Shown in pieces: positions 34,560 to 45,899 of a DNA stretch of 64,000 nucleotides. The notes below the pieces were generated by a model. That model ran no database searches, was not told the DNA's origin, and saw nothing but the letters and a program-made list of their open reading frames with translations. The stretch is from Calliopum simillimum (taxonomy: Eukaryota > Arthropoda > Insecta > Diptera > Lauxaniidae): positions 20,337,187-20,401,186 of the forward strand of contig OX638368.1 in assembly GCA_951812925.1 (NCBI GenBank), in the 5' to 3' direction. The translations under genes were made by a program, and so were the position numbers. How positions within the stretch are numbered: the first letter of the stretch is position 1; every line of letters starts with the position of its first letter.

Positions 34560-35580
34560 AGATCTATTTACATATACGTACGCACAATTATAGGCCGTTG
34601 TCTGAGTTATTGATTTCCTTTTAGAAAGTTCTTAATAGCTTACAATTTTGAGGCAAGGGCATTAATAACTCATAGGATGACCTTTACACGTACATATATA
34701 AAACTTCATTCTGACTCCAAATTTTTTTTGAACCTGACTAGTACCTATGTATGTATATCAAGATTAAATGTTTTTCCATCAATCGGTATCTTCCATTTTT
34801 TCGGATTTTACCTTGAGGAAAAAAAAAAACTATTACTTTTTAAAATATTTCCGAAATTTGAATTTATAGTATTCCGGATAACTTTGACTAGCCCAATATT
34901 TGCCAGAATTTCTATAAATTTATTACCACAGTGCATCTACCGAACTGCGACAAACTAAAAACATCCCGATATCCCACTTGCACAATTAGCAAAAAGTAAA
35001 AACAAATAATAAAAAATAAAAAAACACCAACAACAACAAAATAGAAGACCAAAGTAACCCAAAAATAAATAAGCTACGACAACAGAATTGATACTTCCAC
35101 GATGTCTGCGGTAACAACCGCGCGTACAATGGATGGCGCCCAACCAACATACGAACGAATTTTGTTTTTGCATTACTTAGGTCTTTATTTTGACGATGGA
35201 CAATGACGACGGGCTGTGTGGTGTTGCCTACTTAAATTACGTTGGAGCAGCAAGAAAGGCAACAACAACAAAAAATAACAACAAAAAAATTGCAACCAAA
35301 AATAAGGCAAAATCACAAAGACAAAACTTGCGGTTTTACGCTAACGAACTAAAAATCTTTGTGTTTCGTTGTCATTTTGGGCAAGAATTGGAGGCAGGCA
35401 GCCTCAGTTAATGCGATCAGTGATCACTTGTTGCTGTGGCAGAGAGAAATTGAGAGAGAACAACGAGAAAGAGAGTTCATAGCTTAACAAAGAGAATAGA
35501 CCAAATTTTAGGATCATATTGAAGGCATTCATGTCCTCTGTTTGTGTCATATATAAATATGTAGTATATGTATAACTTAC
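34560..35580. other. Mostly non-repetitive stretch
   Basis: No convincing gene is visible. It has CAA-type simple sequence near 35020-35040 and 35260-35290. A short plus-strand frame from ATG 35102 (34 codons, TGA) runs through a TTACTTAG acceptor-like site at about 35179. I cannot support it as an exon. Confidence 0.4.
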
Positions 35581-35589
35581 TTACTAACT

Positions 35590-35858
35590 TACCATATAGG
35601 TTGTAATCGATAAGGTTATGAAGTTTCTGCGAGGTGATAGAGGAGGCCTAGAAAAAATTGCACCTGGGAGTGTCTCAAATGTACCCCTGAAGAGTTATAC
35701 GGTTAAAACAGATTTTCTGATTTATTTTACAAAAAAAAAAAAAAATTCTTGAGTTACCTTAACGTTCGAGACCCCCCAAGTGAATTTTTTTCTTAGTCTA
35801 GGCCTCCTTTAGCACCTCCCAGATGCTTCTTAGCCTTATTGATTACACCCCATATACA
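35590..35858. mobile_element. Short (about 265 bp) copy of the GGTTGTATC foldback family
   Basis: AGGTTGTAATCGATAAGGTT (35598) is mirrored by AGCCTTATTGATTACACCCC (35831-35850). GATAGAGGAGGCCTAGA pairs with TCTAGGCCTCCTTTAGCAC-type sequence. It shares AGAGTTATACGGTTAAAACA and the GATTTTCTGA phrase with the large element at 31606. It is probably an internally deleted derivative. Confidence 0.8.
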
Positions 35859-36289
35859 TACAACTTGCAACAGCTTCTTGCGTCAAAAGTGGTTTAATAT
35901 CCTAATTTTAGACATCATATACAATGCAATATCATTTCTCGGTATCATTCGAACCTTTATCTCATTTCAAACTATTCAATATCATACTTTGTATCCAAAG
36001 ATTTCTACTATTACACAATATTTTCCAATATTATTCCATCTTCATCATTATCATCATCACCAAGTAGGTACTCTGTCCCTTGTTTCAAGGTCTTATAAAA
36101 ATTACCAAAGAATTCTTGTAAAGTGTGCACACACGACATCTCTAGATGTCTTTCTTGATTGAATCAGAAAATATTAGGCAGTATCATAGCATATTTTTTT
36201 TTTATAGTCAACGCTATAATTTCTACTAAAAAGTATGTTAAAAATTTTATGAAAGCACGAGAAAAATTCTGTCACCGTAATTTGAATGT

Positions 36290-36545
36290 ATTGCAAAGGA
36301 AATCTATATATTAATACGCAAGACAAAAACGTGTCCATCTTTTTTTACTATGTGAGAAATGGAGAACGACTATAAATTATACACCATTAGAAAGGTATTT
36401 GTGTGTAGATGTGCACAAAGTTAAAATTATGTTAAAATTTTGGCATTAAGCCAGGTAAAATTATATAAAAATTTTGAAATGTTAACAACAACAAAATACA
36501 CAGAGGTAAAAACGGGATAAAGCACAAAAAGAAGACAACTAGTAA
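36290..36545. mobile_element. Internally deleted piece of the hAT family
   Basis: Bases 36295-36395 match the hAT relic near 28585-28670 (AATTATACACCATTA). Bases 36397-36540 match its other side near 30215-30365 (GTATTTGTGTGTAGATGTGC, GGCATTAAGCCAGGTAAAAT, AACAACAACAAAATACACAG). The middle 1.5 kb is absent, so this is a MITE-like deletion derivative or a decayed copy. Its termini are not preserved. Confidence 0.75.
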
Positions 36546-36884
36546 GTATTAATAGCTGGTGAAATAAGTCGTTTGATGTAACCGATTGAGCTCAAATAAG
36601 GCAATGTTGTGGTATCGTTACTTGGCATTAAAAGTTCGGGACGATTTTTTCCTAGTATGATTTGCTGTTAAAATGCAGGTTCACAACCATGTATTGAAAA
36701 TTTTTGTAATTTTGTTAGAGAATTAAAATTGACGTTGAAAAAATTTCTTATACCAAAAATTTTGAAACAAAGAAAAAAGAAAGCAAAAAAAAAAAAACCA
36801 ATTTTTTTACTCTTTTGCCTATAACTTTATTTAGGTAAGAGATAGGTATAAGTATTGCCTTGTATGAAAAAAAGAATATTAAAA

Positions 36885-37312
36885 TTTCCTATAAAATGAT
36901 TTACTTAAAAATTTCTTATGACAAAAATTGACTGAAATATGGCCACTCAAATACTGAAATTTTGCTTAAGTCGAAAAAACAGTTTTTATTCAAAACCAAG
37001 GCGTATTACGAGAAAAAGGTAATAGGAAAAAAAAAAAAAAATAAAAATAAACATTTTTTTTTCATAATTTTTGGGGACATTTTATAATTTTTCAAAACAA
37101 AAAAAAAAAAAAAAAAATTAAAAAAGTTCTAAAAAATTCTGAAAAAAATGTTCACTTATTTCTTGGATGATTCTCAGCATGTTTTGCCTTAAACACTTTT
37201 TTCGTAAGATGCCTTGACTTTGAGTAAAAACCGTTTTTCCGACCGCATAAGGAAAATTTCCATGTTCCATTGGTCATATTTCAGTCAATTTTAAACTTAA
37301 TAAGTCATTTTA
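36885..37312. repeat. Foldback repeat, about 430 bp
   Basis: TATAAAATGATTTACTTAAA near 36890 pairs with TTAATAAGTCATTTTAAA near 37298. AAAATTGACTGAAATATGGC pairs with GGTCATATTTCAGTCAATTT. GTTTTTATTCAAAACCAAGG pairs with GACTTTGAGTAAAAACCG. The centre (37028-37130) is a run of A-rich simple sequence. Confidence 0.7.
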
Positions 37313-38245
37313 AAGTAGGGTAAGGGAGGGAAATATGGACTACGTGGGTAATATGGACCACATCGATATTTTCCATTGCGTACATAGGACTTACCGTTAT
37401 TCATATTTAAGCGTTACGCCAATACCTAAAGCTTATGTCAGTGCGATTTTAGAGTTCGGTGAAGTCGCATGATTCTGTAAAGTTGTTTATTCTAAAAAAG
37501 AGTTTGGTGATAATTTTTTTCCAGTGAATAAATTTCATTATGTCACTTTAAAGACGTGGTGTTTTTAAATAAATGGTTAACTATATAAAGTCAGTGAATA
37601 CCATTTATAATTTATCAACATAAATAAGTTCATTGACCACAAGAGTTTTTGATAAAACACCATTTATTTCATCAACACGTGGTGCGGCTTATATGAAACA
37701 CCAAAGAAAAAACCTCAAAAAACAAATGTATTTATCATCTACTTTTGGTGGAGAATCTAGTTGCAGTTTTAATGACGAGTTTTTCTTAAATTTTTGAATA
37801 AGCTATTTTGACATCGAGCCAAATATAATTCTCTACAAAAATTTTTCTTAAAAATATATCGAAAATTTGCTTCGTTAGCTAGATATTTTGAGAAAACTGT
37901 AAATGGTGCATTTCCACTCCCCTCTCCGATTTCCACCTACAAATTTAACAGCACACCGCGGTTTTTCCATCTTTAATGACCAATTGACCGATTCTGTTAT
38001 AAAAGCATGTTTTTTACGACCTAATCAATAGACTATTGCTCCGTATCTCAAAACATTGATTTTAGAAAAAGTGACACATCCATTAAATGTGCAGCTTCAA
38101 AGTATGCTACGTCTTAGTGAAATTTTAAGCATAGTAGAGCTTGAAAGTATGCTAGCATTCTAAAAGGCAGCTTGTTTGAAATTATATAAAACGTAGCATA
38201 CTTTAAGGTTCAACGTTAAACGGGTAAGAAATTTGCAATTTATCC
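37313..38245. other. AT-rich DNA with minor repeats
   Basis: TAGGGTAAGGGAGGGAAATA at 37316 matches a motif near 943. The inverted pieces AGCATACT and AGTATGCTA recur at 38098-38210. No gene is visible. Confidence 0.4.
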
Positions 38246-38535
38246 TATGTATGGGCGACTTCCTAAACGTCCGTTGCTTTGTGTTGAAACAGCATTTTCG
38301 TAAAAAAAATGTCGCATAATTTTAGGAGCTTATTTTTTTACTGCATCATTCTTGCATATCATAATGCCTAACTACAAATCGTTGACAATGCATAGCAATC
38401 AGCGCATCAGTAACAAAGTTGATGCTTTTTGTAAACTTTGCTCTTAAGTCAAAAAACTCCTAAAACTATGCGACATTTTTTTTACGAAAATGCTGTTTCA
38501 ACACAAAGCAACGGACGTTTAGGAAGTCGCCCTAT
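38246..38535. repeat. Foldback repeat, about 290 bp
   Basis: GGGCGACTTCCTAAACGTCC at 38247 is mirrored by GGACGTTTAGGAAGTCGCCC at 38513-38532. The arms continue through AACACAAAGCAACGG and ATGTCGCATA with the inverse TATGCGACAT. Identity is high over about 95 bp, so this looks young. Confidence 0.87.
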
Positions 38536-39383
38536 TTCTAAAAGCAATGTCCTACGACACTGCGCAAATTTCGAAAAACTTTTGATGCAGAATATTATTT
38601 GTGTATTGTTTTTGTTAAAAAATATTGCATAGTTTTAGGGGTCGATTTCCGATTTTTTTTCACTTCCGTTTTTTTCATATTTTGCACCGAAGTTTTAGAT
38701 TCACTGTAGCTTGTTCAGTTTCAACAATTTGAGGAAACTTTGTAGGGAAGAATACTATGATTTTAAATTTTGTGATAAGTTTTTGGTACCTTGGAGTAGT
38801 AGAAACTGAGATAATGAGTATATCTTGTCGAAAAACATTTCAGATATATGACTTCCACGAATGAAATATAGCGCTTATTGAGACATTTACAACGATAGAC
38901 TATATGTGATAATCGGACGTCAAATGACGGATAAATAAGAAAAAATCAAATACTACTAATTCAGAGGTCGAAAAAAATGTTTGTTTTTTTGTTCTTAAAA
39001 TCATTGCCGAACAGCGAATTTTATTTTTTTTTGTATGGGGAACGATACTATTTAATGTACATACATCCAGGTGCACGTTGCTTCATCTTATCTTGTATGT
39101 GGGGAGTGGAGCCGTAAATATTTGCAGTAGATGTAATTTCTACTGTTATATACACATCTACCAAATATCATCCATGTACATTGAATAGTTTCGAAGATAT
39201 GACGAATTTTTTCATTGGAGGGCGTCCATCTGCCCATCTTCTAACGAACAGTATTTGTTCCAATACCCTTTATACCCAAGAAGAAAAATTTCTAGCGCTT
39301 CTAATCCAAGCACTTCAAAAGCGCTTGTCCCCATAGAAATTAAGAAGCACTTACTCAATGATTTTTTCTAAAGCTGCAGGACG

Positions 39384-39425
39384 TACAGCATGGGTTCGAA
39401 CCCAGCCCAAGTTTTTTTTTTTACT
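39384..39425 (+). other. tRNA-like B-box with T-run terminator
   Basis: CAGCATGGGTTCGAACCCAG has a perfect GGGTTCGAACCC T-arm-like hairpin. It is followed by CCCAAG and a run of 12 T. No convincing A box or acceptor stem precedes it. It is probably the remnant of a tRNA-derived SINE. Confidence 0.4.
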
Positions 39426-39558
39426 TTTTTTTTGTATTTTTTTTTCTTTTCTTTTAAATATTTTTTATTCAACATTTTTTATTTCACTTTTCTATTTTCC
39501 TCGATCTTATTTATTATTTTTTGTTTAATTGAATTCAAATTGATTACACAATGATTAC

Positions 39559-40454
39559 ACAGGTTTACAAAAAAAAAAAAAAAGTCATGGCGTTTTGACC
39601 AGACTATGTGTTTCCTAGGGACTTTGACTTTCTGAATCCGAATCCCAGGTCCGTTTTTTCCAGAACGTCTGCGAAAAAATATTTCAAGGTCATATGGAGG
39701 TCATGTGCTGTTTAGTGATAAATTCGCTAAAATTCTGAAACTAATTTTTTATCATTGATTCTTATTTCTTAAAAAGAATATGTGATCAAAAAGGGTATCG
39801 TGGACCTAGTTTCAGAGATAAAGCCATCGGAAGGTCCGGATATATCTTTTATAAAAACTGCTATAAGTTGGGAACCCCTGGAGTGATTTAGAAAACATTG
39901 ATGTCATATGAAAGGTATTTTGACAGTCTATAAAAATAATTTTCACATACTTTCAATTGAATTCATAGTTTTCGAGATATGAGCTTGTTTGAAATTTTGT
40001 GAAATTTTTCAATTACAACAACAAATAAATCAACTACACCAACAACAACAAAAACAACAACAAAAATAACAACAACAATAAAATACCTTTCATATGACAC
40101 AAATATTTTCTAAATCACTCCAGGGGTTCCCAACTTATAGCGGTTTACATACAAGATATATATTCAAATCTTCCGATGGCTATATCTCCGAAACTAGGTC
40201 CGAGATACCCTTTTTGATCACATATTCTTTTTAAGACCAAAAAGCTCAATGATTAAAAATTAGTTTCAGAATTTTAGCGAATTTATCACTAAACGACACA
40301 TGAACCCCATTTTGACCTCCATATGACCTTGAAATCTTTTTTCTCAGACGTTCTGGAAAAAACGGACCCGGGTTTCGGATTCAGGATGTCAAAGTCCCTA
40401 GGAACAACATTGTCTAGTCAAAACGCCATGACATTTTTTTTTTTGTAAACCTGT
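39559..40454. mobile_element. Foldback element, about 900 bp (ACAGGTTTAC ends)
   Basis: ACAGGTTTAC plus an A-run and GTCATGGCGTTTTGACCAGA at the left end are mirrored by TCTAGTCAAAACGCCATGAC, a T-run and GTAAACCTGT at the right. Arms of about 350 bp share CCTAGGGACTTTGACTTTCT, AAACGGACC, CATATGGAGGTCA and CATATTCTTTTTAAGA-type blocks. The centre is CAA-rich (40015-40083). The high arm similarity predicts a stable hairpin if transcribed. Confidence 0.87.
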
Positions 40455-40570
40455 CTTATTTGTAAGTTTGTTGGAATCATTCGAATGTCAAATTCTGTTT
40501 GGACAAAATTTGCTTAATATACAAATTTAATACGTCTTTGAAGACGAACATCGATGACGATGAACATCGT

Positions 40571-40692
40571 ATCGGGCGATGGTGTAGCGGTCTAACGAGT
40601 TGGTAAATGTAAGTTAAAATAATATGTTTCTATCTATCACACGGACGGTCGTGGATTCAAATCCTGGTGCTGGCAGTTTTTTTTTTTAATTT
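40571..40692 (+). other. tRNA-like sequence with T-run (SINE-like)
   Basis: ATGGTGTAGCGGTCTAACGA resembles the D-arm/A-box region of fly tRNAs (ATGGTGTAGCGGTTA-type, as in tRNA-Gln or tRNA-Glu). GGATTCAAATCCTGG about 85 bases later gives a B box, then a T-run from 40677. The separation is about 30 bases longer than in a normal tRNA and the acceptor stem does not close. I therefore call a tRNA-derived repeat, not a functional tRNA. Confidence 0.5.
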
Positions 40693-41100
40693 TATTGAAA
40701 AAACGCTTACCGCAGCATTACAAATACAGCATTACAAATAAGCTGTTGAAAAGGTCTTTTGAAGTAAGGCTGCGGTAAGCTTAAGCGCGTTTACATCCTA
40801 GGACATGCAATGTTAAAAAGAAAGAATAGTCCTTACGGAGCGGAAGCACTTAGTGGTAAAAAAGTTGCACTTCAGAAGGGTTTTTGAAGCACTTCTTTTC
40901 TCATTGGTTATACATACATATGCACCAAATCTCATTTCAGAGTTATGATGAATTAATTTTTTGGGGGGCGTGGCATCACCCATTTTCATAGTAAACTTTT
41001 TTTGTCTTAGTACCCCTGATATATACACCAAATTTCATGGAAAAGAATTTTACTAGTAAAATAAGTAGTCGCGTTAGATTAAATTCCTAATGCATCCACC
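40693..41100. repeat. Small palindrome and repeat debris
   Basis: ACGCTTACCGCAGC (40705) pairs with GCTGCGGTAAGCTTAAGCG (40769-40788). A block at 40815-40920 shares AAGCACTT phrases with 39290-39355 on the other side of the 39.6-40.5 kb foldback. This suggests one older element into which the foldback inserted. Confidence 0.5.
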
Positions 41101-42960
41101 AAAAAAAAAAAAAAAAAGAGTTAAAATTTTAGTCAATTCTTATTACGCTCTTAGTTCTCTCAGTTTATTAAATGGATTCGCTCAAATAAGAATAATTTCT
41201 GAGAGAGTGCGATAGACATCGAGAGAGAGAAATAGCTACGCACAACAACAAATTGCACATTACCGCAAAATTTGTACTACGCAAAGCAAACGCAACGTAA
41301 CCAACCCTACCACTGCCGCTGTGGCTGATCAAAGCGAATGATCTTCAAATGGCCAAAATTGGCACAAGCAGTAACAACAACAACAACAACAACATAGAGG
41401 CAACACAAATGATCAAAATGCAAGCAACGGGCAGGTTGGTGCTGCTGTAGCTGGATGGATGGGAGTGCGCGATTGTTTGTTGTACATTTGCTTATTTGAA
41501 TTTAAAATAACGAGACATTTGAGGCACGAGATCAGTTGTTAATGTGCGCTCGTAGTAGACAGTCAGACAGATAGCAACGGAAGCGTGTGTGTGTAGTATG
41601 CGAACGATGTTTGTGCGCGGTGTTTAATGCAAATAATACGATTTTGACAAAAGTGTAGCAGTTTCTTAAAATATACTTTGTTGGGATTTTAAGCGTGGCA
41701 GTGAAATATGAAATAAAACTGCATTAGCAGGAGTCATTAATAAAATTGCAAAATCTTTGCTTTTTATTTACAAAAAGTGCCAAAAATTGTCATGTAATGT
41801 TTAATTTCTTGTATAGTAGCGACTTCCAAAAAAGTAGTAAATTCTACTACTAGTAGTAGAATCTACTACTATTTTTTTTAAATCGTTTTTTTGCTCTCCA
41901 ATGACTACAAAGCTCATTTAAACATTGCTGCTCATTTGTTAAGTGCACTGCAACGTGTGCAGACGTCTTTTTTTGTGTGAAACGTATACACGACGTTACT
42001 AAGTACCCCCAGTACGTACGTTATCGTTATCTACAGTGTGTGCAACGCGCGGCGCATTCATCTGGCCGTAAGTGCATTTTTGCAAGTGTGAAGATCGAGA
42101 TCGCGAAAAAAACCGTGTGTGTGTTTGTGTATGTGTGAGAATTGTGGTGGCGTTTGGTCAGTTGCGCTGTGGTCGAATGAAAAAAAAATAAATCGACAAA
42201 AAAAAAGAGGAAAACACCGACGGCACAAATTATTTGTTTCGAGTTACGAAAAAAAAATGCACAATTTTACGAATTAAATTTGGATTCCGCACAAAGATTT
42301 TTTTTTTGCTCCTGCTACTTTCTTCAAATTGAAATGTTTTTTATCGTCGGTTTTTTTTTTTCGTAAAATTTACTGTTGCTTCCTCTTAAATTTGCAATTG
42401 TATTTGTTGCCGCGCATATAATTATCTTAGTGTTGTTGTATGTAGTATTTTTTTGGTAAGTTTTTTGTTGCTGTTGCTGCTGCTTCTGTTAGTTTTATTG
42501 TGCTGCTGAAGTGTAATTCAATTAAAATGTATCTTTTCGCACGATTCCAAATACACAAAATGAAACCGTGTTTTTTTCGACTCTTCTTTTTGGCTTTTTT
42601 TTTTGGGGCTTTCTAGTGGGTTCATAATTGCGCCTCTTCATTTTTTTTTCGGCTGTGCGATCCTCTTCAAATTTTCACATTTAAATTTGTGTTGTTGTTG
42701 CTGTTCATCTGATTTTATCAGCGTATCTTGCAGATACAATTTACTCAAACGAAAAGTGTGTTTATGGATCAAAATTTGAAGTTTTTTTTTTTTTTTTTTG
42801 TTGTGTTTTGTTTCCCCTTCCATTATCTCTTTTATTCCATTCCGTTTCGTAAAGTTTGCACAATTTGTGCTGCTGCATATTATGGGTATATGGGGAAGGA
42901 AAAAATCAGAAATCAAACTGATTTGTGCCATTAAAAGTAATTTAAATTGCAGCAACAACA
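41101..42960 (+). promoter_or_regulatory. Low-repeat region with a splice-donor candidate, possible 5' leader of a gene
   Basis: In contrast to its surroundings this stretch has no inverted repeats and is locally GC-richer (41270-41600 and 41940-42180), with CAA and GT simple sequence. A perfect donor is at 42068 (CATCTGGCC followed by GTAAGTGC). No open frame precedes it. A non-coding first exon of a plus-strand gene with coding exons outside the window is possible, but this is inference from one splice-site-like string and composition. Confidence 0.25.
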
Positions 42961-43624
42961 ATTAAAGATACAAAATGAGGAAATAAAAAGTGCTAAAGAT
43001 ACCCAAACATACTTATTAATATAACGTGTATTCCATTCATTCATGCATTGAGCCCTTATATTGCTACTCTTTTGTTATAATTTTTGTTCATAATTTTGAA
43101 TAGAGGAGTAGTCTATTGATTAGATCGTAAAAAATGCCAAAAAAGAACTACTTAATACTTTTATGGGTTTTTAATACAGAAATCGGTAAATGGGTCATTT
43201 AAGAAAACCCCGAAATGCTATTGAATTAGATGGTGGAGAGAGGTGGGGGGGGGTGCAAAATGCACCTTTTACAGTTTTTTCAAAATATCTAGCGAACAAC
43301 GTAATATTTAAAAAATTTACAGTTAGAATAAGAAAAGCTGAGCGGAGATAGTCTAAAATGAAGGACAATTGAAGAGTTAACACAGAAAAACTGTAGCTGA
43401 AATAGGGACAGGACGGAGAATGAGTTGTTAACACTATATGTCATATTTCATAGTAAAATATTAAAAATTAATTTTTTTGTATGCCATTCATCCGTATTAA
43501 AATGTTAAAATATCAAATTTTAAATTTAAACTTGGTTTTGAGCTCTGGAACATTGAATGGCATATTTTTTGGAGAATCACCCATATAAATTTGGTTATTT
43601 AATTCGACCTTTATTGATATTAAT

Positions 43625-43960
43625 ACAGGGTGTATAGCATAAAATAACGAAGCTACTGAAAGGTGATACGGGAGGGCTAGACTAACAAAAAACACATGGG
43701 GGGGGGGGTCTTAAAAACACCCCTGAGGAGTTACAGGCTTAAAACAGATTTAAAAAAAATTTATTGGGCCACCCTAACGTTAAAAAAAAACATTATTATA
43801 GAAAAGTTTTAGCTAAATGTATAAGCTTTCTAAGAGTGTTATTGTTTTATAGGGCTTAAAAAGATTTCGCAAAGTTCTGGACCTTTAAAGTGCATATTTT
43901 AATTTTTCCCCTCTTTTTATTTGACTTTGACGGCCATTTTAGTATAATTTGTCATACCAA
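43625..43960 (+). mobile_element. Half copy of the CAGGGTGTAT foldback family
   Basis: It starts TACAGGGTGTATAGCAT and follows the left arm of the element at 31606: CTAGACTAACAAAAAA, CCTGAGGAGTTACAG, AAACAGATTT, TTATAGGGCTTAAAAAG-type sequence and TTTCGCAAAGTTCTGGACC. A G-run (9-10 G) at 43699 marks local slippage. No right arm is found. Confidence 0.75.
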
Positions 43961-44089
43961 TTTTTTAATTTGAGGTCGGAAGAAAGTGCTTTCCTTTAAG
44001 GGATTTGCTGATAATGATCTTTAAAGAAGATCGAACTAATTCACATTAAAAAAGCTGGACTATTTAAAATCAGAAAGAATATATTTTTT

Positions 44090-44805
44090 TAATGAGACAA
44101 ATCACGCCAAGTGTGCACCCCGAATTCCACTTGTTGTTGAAATCTAATTCTAATAACCTGAATCTAATGCTTATATTATTAGTAAATATTCCTTATACAA
44201 AAATTTTTTAAATTTTTAAAATTTGATTTTTTACATAATTTTTTATAAAATTCAAAATTGATTTAACTAAAATTTTGAAAATTTATTTCATGAAAACTGT
44301 TTACCCAAACTAAATAAAATTTTGCAGGCATATAAAAAAAATCTCAAATTTTAAAAAAATAATTTAAAAACATTTTTTTTTCGAACGTAAGAACTCAAAT
44401 ATTATACGCTTCTAATAAAAAAAAAATTAAAAAAATTATCTCATTAAGAAAGCGTAAAAAAAGGAAATTGTTTATTTAATAACTTAAATTAAATAACAAA
44501 AAAAAAAAAAAAAATTTTTTTTTAAATTGTTTTTTTAAAATTTGAGATTTTTTTTATATGCCTGCAAAATTTTATTTATTTTGAGTAAACAGTTTTCATG
44601 AAATAAATTTTAAAAATTTTAGTTAAATCAATTTTGAATTTTCAAAAAAAATTATGTAAAAAATCAAATTTTAAAAATTTAAAAATTTTTTGTATAAGGA
44701 ATGTTTACTAATAATATAAGCATTAGATTCAGGTTACTAGAATTAAATTTCAACAACAAGTGGAATTTGTGGTACACACTTGGCGTGTTTTGTCTCAATA
44801 AGAAT
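44090..44805. mobile_element. Foldback element, about 715 bp
   Basis: TGAGACAAATCACGCCAAGT (44093) is mirrored by ACTTGGCGTGTTTTGTCTCA (44779-44798). The arms continue with CACTTGTTGTTGAAA and TTTCAACAACAAGTG, AATCTAATGCTTATATTATT and its inverse, and TTCCTTATACAAAAA. They are about 330 bp each and meet in an A/T-rich centre near 44450-44530. It encodes nothing. Confidence 0.85.
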
Positions 44806-44852
44806 TCATCGATTTGGGATACGTGACCCATTTTTTCGGCCATTGTATGCTT

Positions 44853-45000
44853 CATGCTTTTTGGTTTTTAGCGATTCCAAGACAAGGTCTTCAATTTTGC
44901 TTTGCATATCTGAATTTATGGACCATAGAAGGGATATGTCGTCAGCGTAGTCGAGATCTTCTAGATGTTAGGTAAAGTTCCATCGGATACCTCTTTTGGC
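44853..45000 (-). pseudogene. Reverse-transcriptase fragment with YADD box
   Basis: On the minus strand the frame reads RGIRWNFT, stop, HLEDLDYADDISLL, then SDMQSKIEDLVLESLKTKK. The LEDLDYADDIxLL phrase is the catalytic palm motif of non-LTR retrotransposon reverse transcriptases, and the RGIRWN phrase before it is typical of the same elements. Only about 50 codons remain, with a stop just before the motif. It is a dead fragment of a different lineage from that at 20125, as judged by motif context. The open frame extending upstream to 45312 is not recognisably part of the enzyme. Confidence 0.8.
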
Positions 45001-45461
45001 CTTATTTGGAGTTTTATCAGGAATTTCGTCAAGGAAAATAATTCGAGAGCAAATATTAAAATTCTGTAAAAACCGAAATGGTTCATCATTGTCAGGCTGT
45101 TTAGATGTGATTTTTTCTCCCCCAAGCTTCCACATTATGAATTTTTTTCCAAAAGTTTTTCTTAAAAATTCTGTTTCCCCAAAATTTCCCAAAAAAATGT
45201 TCTCTTCCTCATTATTCCGAAAAAAACTCACATTCTGAGGAACTTGTACAAAATACCGATGTAAATTGATTAGGGCAAAAGAGATTAGCTTCTTTTTAAC
45301 GGCCTTACACATTACATATTCGCTTGGTTTCTTTTTGTTGCGAAAGGTATGAAGAAAATTTATTTTAAAAGTAGTCGTGACATAGCCCCTAACGGGAAAA
45401 ACGCTATCACGGCTGTTCCGCTGTACCTATATAATTCAGTCCGGAACCTTAATAACAAATC

Positions 45462-45848
45462 TGTGGACTTTTGACAAAACAACCTAACTCGAAATTGGCA
45501 ACTTTTCAGGAGAGCCTAAAAACTGATTAACTACTTTTCAATAATGTGGCTCAATTTCGTTGCTGCAGCGTTGAAGCTTCTCTTCCAATACATTTTTACT
45601 AATCTTAAAGTGTCAGCTGTCAAATTATTTTTTTCTTTTGGTTCATAACACTTCACGGCACGAATGGCGCTAAGTTTAAATCTTGCTTGAACCATGGGAC
45701 ACCCTTATATCTATGGAACAAAAAATCAAAGAGACTTGTCAACTATACCAATAGAAGCGTGTTAAAATTTTATGTTTAGGACTTAAATCCTGGAGAATTG
45801 TCATATCTCGACTTAGGTTGTTTTGTCAAAAGTCCACAGAAATGTTAA
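45462..45848. repeat. Inverted repeat, about 385 bp
   Basis: TCTGTGGACTTTTGACAAAA followed by CAACCTAACTCGA at 45463 is mirrored by TCGACTTAGGTTGTTTTGTC and AAAAGTCCACAGA at 45817-45841. The arms also share GGCAACTTTTCAGGAG and CTGGAGAATTGTCAT. The middle is about 270 bp without a recognisable gene. Confidence 0.8.
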
Positions 45849-45899
45849 AAATTTTAAGTTTTTAGAAAAAGTTGAAACAAACAAAATTATTGTAGTATG

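Noticed and set aside
34955..35173. Cys- and Phe-rich 72-codon minus-strand frame
   Set aside because: It is the reverse translation of CAA/AAATAA simple sequence; the composition is explained by the repeat.
35102..35206. 34-codon plus-strand frame near an acceptor-like site
   Set aside because: Too short, no homology recognised, and no donor in a compatible phase.
40571..40692. Functional tRNA gene
   Set aside because: The A and B boxes are about 30 bases too far apart and the acceptor stem does not pair, so it is kept only as a tRNA-like repeat.
42638..42961. 107-codon minus-strand frame
   Set aside because: Composed largely of translated simple sequence (poly-Lys and poly-Gln from A-rich and CAA tracts); no domain.
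44968..45312. 114-codon minus-strand frame
   Set aside because: Only its last residues (RGIRWNFT) belong to a recognisable reverse transcriptase. The rest has no known motif and biased composition, so I kept only the short YADD fragment.
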